From contig OZ010799.1 in the NCBI GenBank assembly GCA_963932465.1, forward strand, positions 279,851,083-279,915,082: DNA of 64,000 nucleotides. The letters are read 5' to 3'. The DNA is from Maratus speciosus (lineage: Eukaryota; Arthropoda; Arachnida; Araneae; Salticidae). Below, piece by piece: positions 33,097 to 44,852 of the stretch (within the stretch, counting starts at the first letter, position 1; every line of letters starts with the position of its first letter). A program made the position numbers and the translations under genes. The notes under the pieces are model-generated. The model ran no database searches. It was not told the origin of the DNA and saw nothing but the letters and a program-made list of their open reading frames with translations.

Positions 33097-33660
33097 GACC
33101 TCAGCACTAACATACAAATTGCGGCTGTCATAGGTGAATTTTTTTCAGCGTGTATATGGCCGATTGAATTTCAAAAACAATACATTTTTAAAGTTTTTTT
33201 TTTTCCACTTTATTTTTCTGAGATTAAAAAAGTCAAAGAAAACTTTTGTAAAATGTCTCAATTCAGGGGACCGTATAAACGCTTAAAAAAATCCGCCGAC
33301 GGCATTTTTGTGTCAGCGTTCAGGCCTAGTACTCAGGGGGCGGTGTCAAATTAACACATTGATGACACTAGACGACAACTACGACCGAGCGCTGACACAA
33401 AAATGGCGGCTGCCGAAGGCGCATTTTTTTTCAGCCTGTGTACTGTGCCTTGAATTTTGTTACCAATATTTTTTTTAAGTTTTTTTCCGCTTTATCTTTC
33501 TGAGATTAAACAAGTCAAAGAAATAATTTATAAAATACTGGTGTCGAAATGAAAGAGGCCCTACATACGTTAAAGAAAATCCACCTTTGACCGCCGCAAT
33601 TTTTGTGTCAGCGCTCACGCCTAGTATTCAAGAGGCGGTGGCTACGACTAGCATGACGAC
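33097..33660. repeat. Two diverged head-to-tail MITE copies
   Basis: Unit A (33097-33350) and unit B (33351-about 33660) share 'aaaa.tggcggctg', 'tttttcagc.tgt', 'ccgctttat.tttctgaga' and 'aagtcaaagaaa', and each ends 'ggcctagta.tca.g.ggcggtg' or a variant. B begins TTAACACATTGATGAC and its right end mirrors part of this, so B is a TTAA foldback element. A probably arose from the same family. Confidence 0.6.
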
Positions 33661-33782
33661 ATTAGACTAAACTTCGGACCGTTCGCGGGGTCTGCTGTCT
33701 CCCCGGGGTAGTGGATATGGGTTAAGCTATTTAATGTGGCTTTTAATTAAAACAAAATGCAAATATTCTGGTGTAAACCTGT

Positions 33783-34300
33783 TTAACCCTTAAATTCCTG
33801 ATTTTTCAAAATCATTCTAATAATGTTTTTCGACTTTCATTTTTTAAATAAATCATCGGAAAAATACTTTAAAAAATTCTATTTTGTTTTAAGTATGGTT
33901 TACGGCTAAAAAACAGTTTATTACTAATCGGCAAAACTGGTCTTTAATTAAAAAAATAATTCTTCTTGATAAAATTATATAATATTAAACACACAAGAAT
34001 TTTAGGAACTATAATAAGAAATAAATTTTACTTGCTCACTGCAGAACAAAATAGGGTATTTCGCATGCTTCCAAACAAAACAAACAGAACATGTAGCAAC
34101 AGTTGAAAAAATAAATCTTTCCTTATTCTTAAACAGCAGAAGTGTTGCGATCTACATGTTGAAAATCGATTTAATAATCTTTTCAGAATGTATTTTATTA
34201 GCAACATTAGGCATTATACCTTCAATATTATTCTAATAGTATTTTAGAATCCTAAATTTGGTATATTGCCGAAAAGCAACACCAGACATTTAAGGATTAA
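33783..34300. mobile_element. TTAA MITE, 518 bp
   Basis: TTAACCCTTAAATTCCTGA on the left and the mirror TTAATCCTTAAATGTCTGG on the right, with TTAA at both ends. AT-rich, non-coding interior. Confidence 0.7.
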
Positions 34301-34570
34301 AAATTGTTCTATCTTAAATGTTAATTGTAAATACTCACATTTTACATGTTAAATTACTAAATAATAATTTGTTATAATTAAGTACCATATTAACTTCATT
34401 TTATAATATTATTTTAACTATTCACCATCAACTATAAATATAAATTTTTTGGGGTTTGCCCTGAATTAATAGTGCAACGCCTTGTGATTTACCCGTAATA
34501 ATCTTTTACTTTTCAATAAACTGGGTCTTCCAACCTGCTGGGACTTCAGGGACCGTTCGCGGGGTCTGGG

Positions 34571-35525
34571 TAGTGTTGCCAGATAGTCAAAAGTACATTC
34601 CCCCAAAATTTCTGAAATTTTCCCCAAATAAGTGTTTTTTTCCTCGAAAGTCCCCAACTCAGTTTTCGCCAAAAAGGGAATTTAAATTTTTAATTTACCA
34701 CTATTAAAAATATTTAAATAATTTAGGCTCAAAATTTTCCCCCAAATTAAGCCATTTTTTGAAAAGATTCCCCATTTACAAAAAACAAACTTTTAAACTG
34801 TGCTGAATGAATATTCGTTAGCTATATTAAGAGAACGAGAGATATATTTTACAGTGACAAGTAATTTTAGGTTTGTTTTTAAAAGTATTGTCTAACAATG
34901 TTGGACTATTGTTACATTAGCTCCATAGCTTTAGACAATCTCTTATGAGTTGGAATTTGAATGAATCCGAGATGGTCGGTTGTTTTAATTTTTTTGTCAT
35001 GCCTATACAGAAGTACATAATCATAATGCAGAGTATTTTCGCTGCACCAATCTATGTACTTTTGTATATCATAAGAGAAAAATATCTGCTTTCCCCATAT
35101 TTAAATTAATTTTTTTTTAAGTACCACGAAAGAATTTTTCGTATAAGTCCTGCAGATTTAGTCACGTGCAGGTTTAAACCGTTTAAGACTTCTTTAGAAT
35201 CTGATGCATCTGTAATACGTGTAAACTGTAATGTAGTAAAAAAGGAACACGACCACATCCAAGAGAATAATGATTGATATTTGCGATTTCTGGATTGTAT
35301 TTTCGCTTTCAAATAAAAATTTAGTTTGGGACAGATCCAGTTTTTCAACAGGACTAAAAGAAATCTTTACGGAAAATAGTAAAAAAGAAAAAAATCCCCA
35401 AGTTTTTTCCCAAAATGTTTTGAAGTCCCCAAAAATTTCCCCACGAACTACTTGTCCCCAAAAAATCCCCCTACAGGTTCAAAATTACCCAAAATGGGGA
35501 CAGAATCTCCAATCTGGCAACCCTG
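34571..35525. mobile_element. hAT-like non-autonomous element, 955 bp
   Basis: Left TAGTGTTGCCAGAT and right mirror CAGGGTTGCCAGATTGG are hAT-type ends. The flanking octamers GGTCTGGG (34563-34570) and GGTCTAGT (35526-35533) agree at 6 of 8 positions and look like a decayed duplication. 'ccccaa' words are frequent near both ends. There is no transposase frame. Confidence 0.75.
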
Positions 35526-35581
35526 GGTCTAGTGTTTCCGCGGGGTAGTGGATATCGTCTAAGTTATATAGTGTGACTTTT

Positions 35582-35584
<3 letters not shown>

Positions 35585-35644
<60 letters not shown>
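35585..35644. repeat. Poly-T tract, 60 bp
   Basis: An uninterrupted run of T, unusually long. It replaces the 'taattaaaacaaaatgcaa' segment seen in the related copy at 33.75 kb. Poly-lysine frames here are artefacts. A shorter T-run lies at about 35800-35817. Confidence 0.9.
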
Positions 35645-35650
<6 letters not shown>

Positions 35651-35680
35651 TTTCTGGTGTGCACCAATTTAAAAGAATAC

Positions 35681-36401
35681 TAATGTTGCAGATATGTTTT
35701 TGCACATACCCTAATGATACATTCTAATATTAAAAAAAACTCATCATGCCCATAACTAAGTTCAAAGTAGTGGATTGGTGTACCTTTCCATCACACCAAT
35801 TTTTTTTTTTTTTTTTTATGAAAATTTGCGTAAATAATTGTTAATGTAGCTTAAATATTTATAATAAACAAACATATTTATTATAATTATTCGATTTTTT
35901 TATATATTAGTAGATTTATGTATGACATTTAAACATTTTTTAAATATCATAACTGAAATAACTATATAGTATAAAAATTACAGAAAATACATCAAAATTG
36001 TGTATAAATTAAAAAAAAATATTTAACGATTATTATTTCTTGCAAAAGTTTTATTAAATCAACAAAAAAAAGTTTGTGAGCTGTAAATAGGCTCAGAAAC
36101 CATAATTTAATTAAATTTCCTAAACGTTGGGTTTTTCTTGGATTCCGCAAGTATGCTTTAATTAATTTCAACTTGTTAAAACTTCATTCCTTTGTGGTCA
36201 TAGATATATGTTGTCTAAGAAAGACTTCGATTCATACAGAGAGGTTTGTTTAAACATTTTTAAGTTCTTTTAAATATAATCGATCAACAAATAAGCAATA
36301 GATAAATTTTGGATATATCTCAAATGCAAGATTTAATGTTTTAAAATTCAGAAACCGTTTATCTGTCAAAAATGGGGCAATGACATTTTTTGGAAAAACT
36401 G
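35681..36401. other. Very AT-rich spacer
   Basis: No repeats with termini, no coding frame and no RNA gene recognised. Confidence 0.5.
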
Positions 36402-36547
36402 TTAACCATTGACTGACACCAGAATTTAGAAACGAAATTACTAAAAAAAATTACATGCTTATTTTTACGTACGCTATAAAAGAAAAAAAGATTATTTAAA
36501 TATTCTGCTTGCCACTAAACTTGTTACAACCGCCAGCGAAAGGGTTA
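36402..36547. mobile_element. TTAA MITE, 146 bp
   Basis: TTAACCATTGACTGACACCAG-type left end and right mirror TTAACCCTTTCGCTGGCGG, with TTAA at both ends. It ends 17 bp before a Tigger terminus. Confidence 0.65.
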
Positions 36548-36564
36548 ATGTGATTTTTAGTATA

Positions 36565-37330
36565 GAGTAGCCTCCCGCTTATCCGGCCTAAACGAGACCG
36601 AGGGTTAGCCGGTTAAGAGAAAAACCGGTTAAAGCGGAGAAGTTAAAAAAATTAAATAAGTTTCTGTGTAATTTAATTAATTAAACACATACGATGCATG
36701 TAGTTTTTCAATTTGTGTAATTTTAAAAAAGTATATGTTTTCTATATTTTGTGAAATAAATACTAATTATAATTAACTGAATTGAAAGAAAAGTTATCAC
36801 TACAACAAATAACGAAAAATAATTAACACGAATTAAATTGTTGAAAATCGGGTCACACACCTTTATAAGAAGTTGAATTTGTTCCACATTATGTACATTT
36901 AAGTTAATCAACCTCAAAGAAATCGGTGACCTTCTTCTATTGAAGGCAAGATGCCCGAAATTTTGCAGCATAATCTCTCCATCTCTTTAATATCCGAAGT
37001 TTAACCGTGGAAGCTGTTAGCCGGTGCTCAACATAGCGTAACGCCAACTCTAATGCTTCCGTATGAGAACCTTATACCCTTACCGTATGAGAACTTTACC
37101 AGCGTCAACTTCAACTGGATCATCATCAGAATCGTCTTCGTATATTGGACAACATCAGTTACAGTCCTAATTATATTCTCGTCAAATAATGTTATCTTTA
37201 TCAGACTCAAACAACTCTTATACATCTTCTATGACGATCTGTTCTCATCCCTCAAGCTTTTTGAAATGCTTCTGCAAAACAGATGGCAGATAGATCATAC
37301 ATTATACAGTTCCGAGACGGGGGGAGGAGG
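36565..37330 (-). mobile_element. Tigger remnant, one terminus preserved
   Basis: GAGTAGCCTCCCGCTTATCC at 36565 after a TA is a classic Tigger end, and 'gttagccggttaag' repeats the motif just inside. The minus strand carries the transposase tail. The other terminus is missing; by ~37330 the sequence changes to a G-rich, unrelated stretch. Confidence 0.75.
36950..37225 (-). pseudogene. Tigger transposase C-terminus
   Basis: On the minus strand, in shifting frames: FDENIIRTVTDVVQY, then acidic EDDSDDDPVEVDAGK, then SHTEALELALRYVEHRL and LKRWRDYAAK, the conserved tail of Tigger transposases. A ~20-bp duplication around 'gttctcatacggtaag' and at least one frameshift break it. The DDE core is missing. 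Confidence 0.75.
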
Positions 37331-37451
37331 GGGAGATTGACGTCCTCCTTTCTTAATTTTTCTTCCTTCATCTCGGGATCAAAACTGAGTTTTGATGTTG
37401 TGAAAGTGACTGTGCTGTTTGGAACTTTGTTTCGTGGAGCTCAAGAACTCT

Positions 37452-37496
37452 ATCCTCTGATGATGGCTCATTAGAAAGAGCATGAAACGTTGGGAT
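37452..37496 (+). ncRNA. Hammerhead-like motif 2 (degenerate)
   Basis: Order on the plus strand: ATCCT, the core CTGATGA, TGGCTC, loop ATTAGAAA, GAGCAT, the core GAAA, CGTT, GGGAT. ATCCT/GGGAT form stem I (one G-U), GCTC/GAGC stem II and C-G a minimal stem III before the cleavage U. The stem II base near the core is mismatched (TG against AT), so cleavage is doubtful. Sequences of this shape occur in Penelope-like elements; no reverse transcriptase is visible nearby. Confidence 0.4.
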
Positions 37497-37682
37497 TAAT
37501 TTGTAATGTGTTTTTAATATAGTTTTTATTTGTATGTACGCAGATGAGTATCATAAGAGTTTTTAATTATTGAATTGTTTTAAAGTTGTCGTTCTTTTAT
37601 CGTGTAAATATATATTTGAATTCAAAATACAAAATTTGGAAAGGCTGTAGGAAATGGTATTATATATGACGTTTTAAATATA

Positions 37683-38828
37683 CAGTCGAACCCGGTTAAG
37701 ACGCTCACGGTTAATACGCGATCCCGCTTAATACGCGGATTTTGTCCGATCCCTTGAACATCGCCCATAAGGATAATGTAAAAAGATCACGTTTATTACG
37801 CGAACGGTTATGACGCGATCCCGCTTAATACGCGATAAATTTTCTCTTCTTCGAGGTAAAAAAATCACGCTTAAGACGCGAATTCCTTCTTTCTTCTCGA
37901 GTGTTACCAATGTAGCGGATTTTTATTAGTCAGATAAAAAAAAAACAACTGTTTTCGAATAGTATTTAATGTATTTAACAACAGATTACTTAAGGCGAAA
38001 ATTACTAAACAGAAATAGTGGTAGACATTTGAATTAAAAAAATCCCTCTAAATTAGCAAAACTGCAATTCTTCTTCGATCCCACCTCCTAGCATTCTTCG
38101 TCTCTCGCTTCGTGTATGTCTTTTCCATAGTAGAGAGAAATAGACGAATTCAGGTCACTCAGATGCGTCATAAAAATTGTTGCGATTAGAGATGTTCATA
38201 CCTATTGTTAGAGAGATTTTAAATGTACTTTATATCGCTACTTTTATAATGCATATTATAGACAGCAAAAAAGGAATCTCGTAAAGATTAAATACGACTC
38301 CGATTGGATAATTCTTTTATGTATACTTTACTTTTTGCTATAACAATATTTTATAAGGATAGTTTTTCTTATTATATTAATAATGAAGAACATATTATAA
38401 TGGTACTCATTATTACAAGTACCAATTATGAATTTAAAAACTGGGTTGTGCTTCAAAGATTTAATATTTTTTTCTTTCTGTTAAAAAAATGAGTGTAGTA
38501 GGAAAATTATTTTTGGTTGCAACGTATTAATCGGCAATAAAGTCATATTGGAATCCATATTTATTTTCCTTTATTATTCCAGTTTGTCCTATAAAAAGAA
38601 ACAATGAGTTAAAGTGGAATACAATTAAATTTCAATCGGGAGGTATGTAAAAGACACAATTTTCGACCGTAAACGTATAAATGAAAGCACTCAAGTTCAT
38701 TTAGACGATTATCTGTGTAAATAAGCCCATTTCCTAGAACCTTATACAAATCACGTTTAATACGGGATTCCGCTTAATATGCGACATTTGACTACTCCCT
38801 TGAAACGCGTCTTAACCGGGTTCCACTG
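37683..38828. mobile_element. Tigger-derived element, copy A
   Basis: Ends CAGTCGAACCCGGTTAAGAC and mirror CAGTGGAACCCGGTTAAGAC, flanked by TA (37681-37682 and 38829-38830). Subterminal 'cgcttaatacgcg' words repeat near both ends. 1,146 bp, nearly identical to copy B. A 62-codon frame (38304-38492) is conserved with B because the whole element is, not as evidence of a gene. Confidence 0.93.
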
Positions 38829-38830
38829 TA

Positions 38831-39250
38831 TTAAACTATTAATTGGTAAAAGTGTATTTTTTTTTTAGATATTATGATCTTCATTTTTTATTTATAATTT
38901 ATTTTATACTTTTTAACCGTTAAAATGCTTGATTGTTTCAGTTCACAGACATTTGACCTATTTTTGCGAGTGTTTATGAGCGATAACGAACTCCAGTGTT
39001 GTTTCAACTCGTATACAAATGTACGAGTTACAACAGGGAATATTGGGCGATTTATCTCCTGTAATGGGTTAGCGAGGAAAATGCCTTACAATTAAATGTA
39101 TTAATTTATAATTAAGTTCAAAAAAATATTAAAATGTTGTATTATCATCGGAAACACGCCTTGTGATTAATGTGATTTTTGTAATTTTAGTCTATCAGGA
39201 AGCAGGTTAAAAATTGATTGCAAAATTCCATCTTTACATTAAAAAACTAG
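38831..39250. other. AT-rich spacer
   Basis: Only a short inverted pair 'aactcgtatac..gtacgagtt' near 39010 stands out. Nothing else recognised. Confidence 0.4.
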
Positions 39251-40416
39251 TCGGGTGTACCCATAGATTAAGGACCAAGATGGGACATTTACGGCAAAAT
39301 CTGTAATGGCAACAGTACTAGCGTCACTATCGGCAAGGGGGAAGAACTAACAAACCTCCGAAATTGTTGAAGAAATGTGTTTATCCTCTATGGTTTGAAT
39401 ATCTATTCGTTCCTAAAACGATACAGGTGTCAGACGATATTCTATTCATGCTTGCTTTATTTATTTAGCTGCTTTTTTTACCGTATTTGTATTGTTCATT
39501 TTTAACTTACAAAATGATAATTAGACTAATAATATAAAAGAAAACCGCCAGAAAATTCTGTTAAGAATGCAAATAGTATGTAAGTTTATAAGATTAAATT
39601 GTAAAAAATCAAATTCAGGTATTGTGTCAATTTATTCATATCGAATAAAATTTTATTGAGTGTAATGTCAGTACCTCTATTTATTTTTAACTTTTAGATT
39701 TATACAATTCTAAAAATTTGTCGAAAGGAATTTTTCCCTATCGGTAATATTATTATTTCTTATATGTTAATATTACAAATATTAATGAATTGATTGTACG
39801 TTATTTACATTAAAAACAATATTTTTATTTTATCTGTAAGGAAGTGAAAATGCGTAAATTTTAAAAGATTATTGTAACGATTGTTTAATACTTTAAACTT
39901 CATACATTTATAAAACACGGGCTATAAAAATTTTCCTGCCAAAGGGGAATAATTATGAAATTTTCTGAGACTTGTAGAGTTCAACATTTCGTATATTTTT
40001 ATGTTACACCATTGGTTTTGATATATAGCATTCAAGACGAAATTTTTACCTAGTATTCGTTGCACTTAAAACCGTTCACTAATCATGTAAATAAATTTAA
40101 AAAAAAAGCAACAACAACAACAACAACAACAACAAAAATATATATCCGTGCATGAACATAGAATAGATATTAGATATATAAAATAGAACGTCTATTCTAT
40201 GTTCATGTATCTGTGTAAGATTCTATCAAAAACGTAAACATGCAACATTAAAAAAAGAAAGATCACAATAAGGTAGATACTCAATAATAAGCATACTACA
40301 AGAATGGGGAGTTTCTTCCCCATTGTCACTAAGGGCGCTACGATCGCAATCGCATTACCATTACGCTCTATGGGAATGTCTGATCTTGGATGTTAATCTA
40401 TGGATGTACCAATCCC
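39251..40416. mobile_element. Long-TIR element, unclassified
   Basis: The left end 'gtgtacccatagattaagga' followed by 'ccaagatgggacatt' and 'gtaatggcaa' is mirrored on the right ('ggtacatccatagattaac', 'ccaagatcagacatt', 'gtaatggtaa'), giving imperfect arms of ~100 bp. The exact termini and target duplication are unclear. The interior has a (CAA)n tract at 40112-40135 and a hairpin (40152-40208) built from 'catgaacatagaataga'. No coding frame. Confidence 0.65.
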
Positions 40417-40447
40417 AAAACTTTCTTTTATCTGATACGTGTTAATA

Positions 40448-41612
40448 CAGTGGAACCCGGTTAAGACGCTCACGGTTCCCGCACGCGATCCCGCTTAATA
40501 CGCGGATTTTGTCCGATCCCTTGAACATCGACCATAAGGATAATGTAAAAAGATCATGTTTAACACGCGAACGGTTATGACGCGATCCCGCTTAATACGC
40601 GATAAATTTTCTCTTCTTCGAGGGAAAAAAATCAGGCTTAAGACGCGAATTCTTTGATCAAGATGCGAATTCCTTCTTTCTTCTCGAGTGTTACCAATGT
40701 AGCGGATTTTTATTAGTCAGATAAAAAAAACACTGTTTTCGAATAGTATTTAATGTATTTAACAACAGATTACTTAAGGCGAAAATTACTAAACGGAAAT
40801 AGTGGTAGACATTTGAATTAAAAAAATCCCTCTAAATTAGCAAAACTGCAATTCTTCTTCGATCCCACCTCCAAGCATTCTTCGTCTCTCGCTTCGTGTA
40901 TGTCTTTTCTATAGTAGAGAGAAATAGACGAATTCAGGTCACTCAGATGCGTCATAAAAATTGTTGCGATTAGAGATGCACATACCTATTGTTAGAGAGA
41001 TTTTAAATGTACTTTATATCGCTACTTTTATAATGCATATTATAGACAGCAAAAAAGGAATCTCGTAAAGATTAAATACGACTCCGATTGGATAATTCTT
41101 TTATGTATACTTTACTTTTAGCTATAACAATATTTTATAAGGATAGTTTTTCTTATTATATTAATAATGAAGAACATATTAGAATGGTACTCATTATTAC
41201 AAGTACCAAATATGAATTTAAAAACTGGGTTGTGCTTCAAAGATTTAATATTTTTTTCTTTCTGTTAAAAAAATGAGTGTAGTAGGAAAATTATTTTTGG
41301 TTGCAACATATTAATCGGCAATAAAGTCATGTTGGAATCCTTATTTATTTTCCGTTATTATTCCAGTTTGTCCTATAAAAAGAAACAATGAGTTAAAGTG
41401 GAATACAATTAAATTTCAATCGGAAGATATGTAAAAGACACAATTTTCGACCGTAAACGTATAAATGAAAGCTCTCAAGTTCATTTAGACGATTATCTGT
41501 GTAAATAAGCCCATTTCCTGGAACATTATACAAATCACGTTTAATACGCGATCCCGCTTAATACGCGACTTTTGACCACTCCCTTGAAACGCGTCTTAAC
41601 CGGGTTCCACTG
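40448..41612. mobile_element. Tigger-derived element, copy B
   Basis: Same ends as copy A, flanked by TA (40446-40447 and 41613-41614). It differs from A by scattered substitutions and a ~22-bp insertion near 40640 that duplicates 'gcgaattctttgatcaaga'. Its right TA is the insertion point of the following Helitron. Confidence 0.93.
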
Positions 41613-41614
41613 TA

Positions 41615-44600
41615 CTAGTAGGAATGACCGAGCTAAGCTCGTTCAAAATTAGCTTTCTGTTTATCTCGATATATTTTCCCCACTTAATCATTCTTGCTGT
41701 TTTAGATGCAATTAGCTAGACCGTGAAACATAGTGACACCAAATGACCCACTAATCAAATTTTTTCGAACATGCGACCTATCACAATGCTCTTCACGAGC
41801 CTGAAAACGATGGAATACAAAATTTAGTGGAAATCGTTAGTCGTTTTCTAGGTAAAATAAGCTTGATATAGGTTGATTCAAAAAACCACTAACCGAAATT
41901 TATCGACAGATGTGAGCTATTTCAATGGTCTTTTTGTACTGTGAAACGGTATAACAAAAAAAATTGCCAAAATTGTTTGAACCTTTTTGAGATGCCGTTA
42001 GCTTGACCACGACCCATTATCCCCAAAATGACCCATTAATAGAATTTTCTTGAGCATGTGACCCAGCCAATGGTTTTATCTTGTCCAGAAACGGCGTAGT
42101 ACAAAGTTTTTCAAAATCTTTTAAGCGGTTTTTTAGATACAGTTAGCTTAATCCTGATCCATTAGGACCCAAAATGACCCATTGATTGAATTTTCTTGAA
42201 CGTGCGATCCTGCCCAATGCTCTTATCATTCCCGGAAACGGTATTATACAAAATTATGTCAAAATGTTTTGAAGCGCTTTTTAAATACAATTAGCTTGAC
42301 CCTGATCCATTGTGATCCAAAATGACCCCCTAATCGAATTTTCTCGAACATGTGACTCAGCCCAATTCTCTTCTCATGCCCAGAAACGGTATACGTAATA
42401 TAAAATTCGGTCAAAATGTTTTGAGCATGTTTTTAGACACAATTAGATTGACCCTGGCCCATTGTGACCCAAAATGACACACTAATTGAATTTTCTCGAA
42501 CATGTGACATAGCCCAATGGTCCTCTCATGACCAGAAGCGGCCGTATATTAAAAAATTTTGTCAAAATGTCTTGAGCCGTTTTTTAGATATAATTAGCTT
42601 GACCCTGACCCATAATGACCCACTAATCGAATTTTCTCGAACACGTGACCTATCCCAATGGTCTTTTCATGCCCGAAAACGATAGATTACAGAATTTCGT
42701 CAAATCGTAATGCCGTTATCTAGATAAACTTAGCCGGACCCACGGTGACCCAAAAATGACCCACTAATCGAATTTTCTTAAACATGTTACCCATCCCAAT
42801 GGTTTTTTTGTTGCTCGAAAATGGTTAAATACAAAATTTAGTCAAAATTGATTGAGCCGTTCTCTAGATATGATTAGCTTCACCCTGACCCAAAATGACC
42901 CAAAATGACCCACTAATCAAATTTTCTCGAACACGAGACGAATCCAAATTGTCTTTTCGTGCCCGAAAACAGTAGGGTGCAAAATTTTGTCAAAATCGTT
43001 AGAGCCGTTATCTAGATAAACATAGCTTGACCCACTGTGACCCAAAAATGACCCACTAATCGAATTTCCTCGAACATGTGACTTAGCTCAATGGTCTTCT
43101 CGTAATCCAAAATTGTAAAATATAGAGTTTAGTGAAAATCGTTAGAGCCGTTTTTTAGATAAAAATAGCTTGACAATTACGACCTTGACCCATTACGACG
43201 CAAAATGGCCCACTAATCGAATTTTCTCGAACACGTGACCTAGCCCAATGGTCTTATCATGCCCAAAAATGGTAAAATACAAAATTTCGTCAAAATCGAT
43301 TGAGCCGTTATCTAGATATAATTAATTTGACCTTGACCCATTATGACCCAAAATGACCCACTAATCAAATTTCCTCGAACATGTGACTTAGCTCAATGAT
43401 CTTCTCGTAATCCAAAGCTGTAGAATATAGAGTTTAGTGAAAATTGTTAGAGCCGTTTTTTAGATAAAAATAGCTTGACCCACATTGACCCAAAAATGAC
43501 CCACTAATCGAATTTTCTCGAACACGTGACCCATCCCAATGGTCTTTTCATGCCCGAAAATGGTTAAATACAAAATTTAGTTAAAATCGATTGAGCCGTT
43601 CTTTAGATACAATTAGCTTGATCCTGACCCATTATGACCCAAAATGACCCACTAATCAAATTTTCTCAAACACGAGACGAATCCAAATTGTCTTGTCGTG
43701 CCCGAAAACAGTAGGGTGGAAAATTTCGTCAAAATCGTTAGAGCCGTTATCTAGATAAACATAGCTTGACCCACTGTGACCCAAAAATGACCCACTAATC
43801 GAATTTCCTCGACCATGTGACTTAGCTCAATTGTCTTCTCGTAATCCAAAACTGTAGAATATAGAGTTTAGTGAAAATCGTTTGAGCCGTTTTTTAGATA
43901 AAAATAGCTTGACCCACAGTGACCCAAAAATGACCCACTAATCTAATTTTCTCGAACACGTGAACCATCCCAATGGTCTTTTCATGCCCCAAAATGGTTA
44001 GATACAAAATTTAGTTAAAATCGATTGAGCCGTTCTTTAGATATAATTAGCTTGACCCTGACCAATTATGACCCAAAATGATCAACTAATCGAATTTACT
44101 CAAACACGAGTCCCATCCCAATGGTCTTTTAGTGCCCGAAAATGGTTAGATACAAAATTTAATCAAAATCGATTGAGCCGTTCTCTAGATATATTTAACT
44201 TGACCCTGACCCATTATGATCCAAAATGACCCACTAATAGAATTTTCTCGAACACGAGACCCATACCAATGGTCTTTTCGTGCCTGAAAACAGTAGGGTG
44301 CAAAATTTCGTCAAAACCGTTAAAGAAGTTATCTAGATAAACTACTTAGCTTGACCCACGGTGACCCAAAAATGGCCCACTAATCGAATTTTCTCGAACA
44401 TGTGACTTAGCCCAATAGTTTTCTCAATAGTAATTCAAAACTGTAGAATATAGAGTTTAGTGAAAATCGTTAGAGCCGTTTTTTAGATAAAATTGGCTTG
44501 AATCATAGTGACTCGAAAATGACCCACTAATCGAAGTTTCTCGAACGTGTGACCTAGCCCAATAGTTTCTTCGTGTCTAAAAACGGTTGGATGTGAAATT

Positions 44601-44851
44601 TGGCCAATATCGATTGAGCTGTTTTTTAGATACAATTAGCTTGACCTTGACCCATTACGACCCAAAATGACCCACTAATCTAATTTTCTCGAACACGTGA
44701 CCTAGCCCAATGGTCTTACCATGCCCGAAAATGGTAAAATACAAAATTTCGTCAAAATCGTTAGAGCCGGTTTTAAGATAAAATTTACATACACACACAC
44801 ACATACACACATACATACACACACAATTTTTGCTCGCATTATAGTATAAGA
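41615..44851 (-). mobile_element. Non-autonomous Helitron, minus strand
   Basis: On the minus strand the 5' end is A|TCTTATACTATAATGCGAGC at 44851, followed by a (GT)n-rich stretch. The 3' end is hairpin CGAGCTTAGCTCG, then CTAG|T at 41615. Flanking A/T bases (41614 on the plus strand and 44852) fit an AT target. The body is almost entirely a 147-bp array. No Rep/helicase frame. Confidence 0.87.
41700..44785. repeat. ~147-bp tandem array, about 20 copies
   Basis: 'gacccactaatcgaattttc' and variants recur about every 143-152 bp from ~41745 to ~44670. Each unit also has 'cccaatggtcttttc.tgccc', 'aaaat.gtcaaaatcgtt.gagccgtt' and 'agataaa.ttagcttgaccc'. Central copies are the most alike. A (CA)n-type tract follows at 44789-44826. 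Confidence 0.93.
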
Positions 44852-44852
44852 T

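Larger units (their letters stand above)
34500..35680. repeat. Second copy of the 33.66-33.78-kb repeat, split by a hAT element
   Basis: 'gaccgttcgcggggtct' at 34551 and 'cgcggggtagtggatat' at 35540 are contiguous in the copy at 33678-33720. Here they are separated by the hAT insertion. Downstream 'tctggtgt' after the poly-T matches 33770. The 33.7-kb copy therefore acts as the empty site. Confidence 0.65.

Noticed and set aside
35485..35667. Minus-strand frame with a long lysine string
   Set aside because: It is the translation of the 60-bp poly-T tract joined to hAT and repeat sequence.
38304..41276. Conserved 62-codon frame in both Tigger-derived copies
   Set aside because: Identity is no higher than in surrounding non-coding element sequence, and the composition is hydrophobic AT-driven.
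41700..44785. Regularly spaced repeats that could be taken for a CRISPR-like array
   Set aside because: Units of ~147 bp are similar along their whole length with no unique spacers, and they lie between Helitron termini in clearly eukaryotic DNA.
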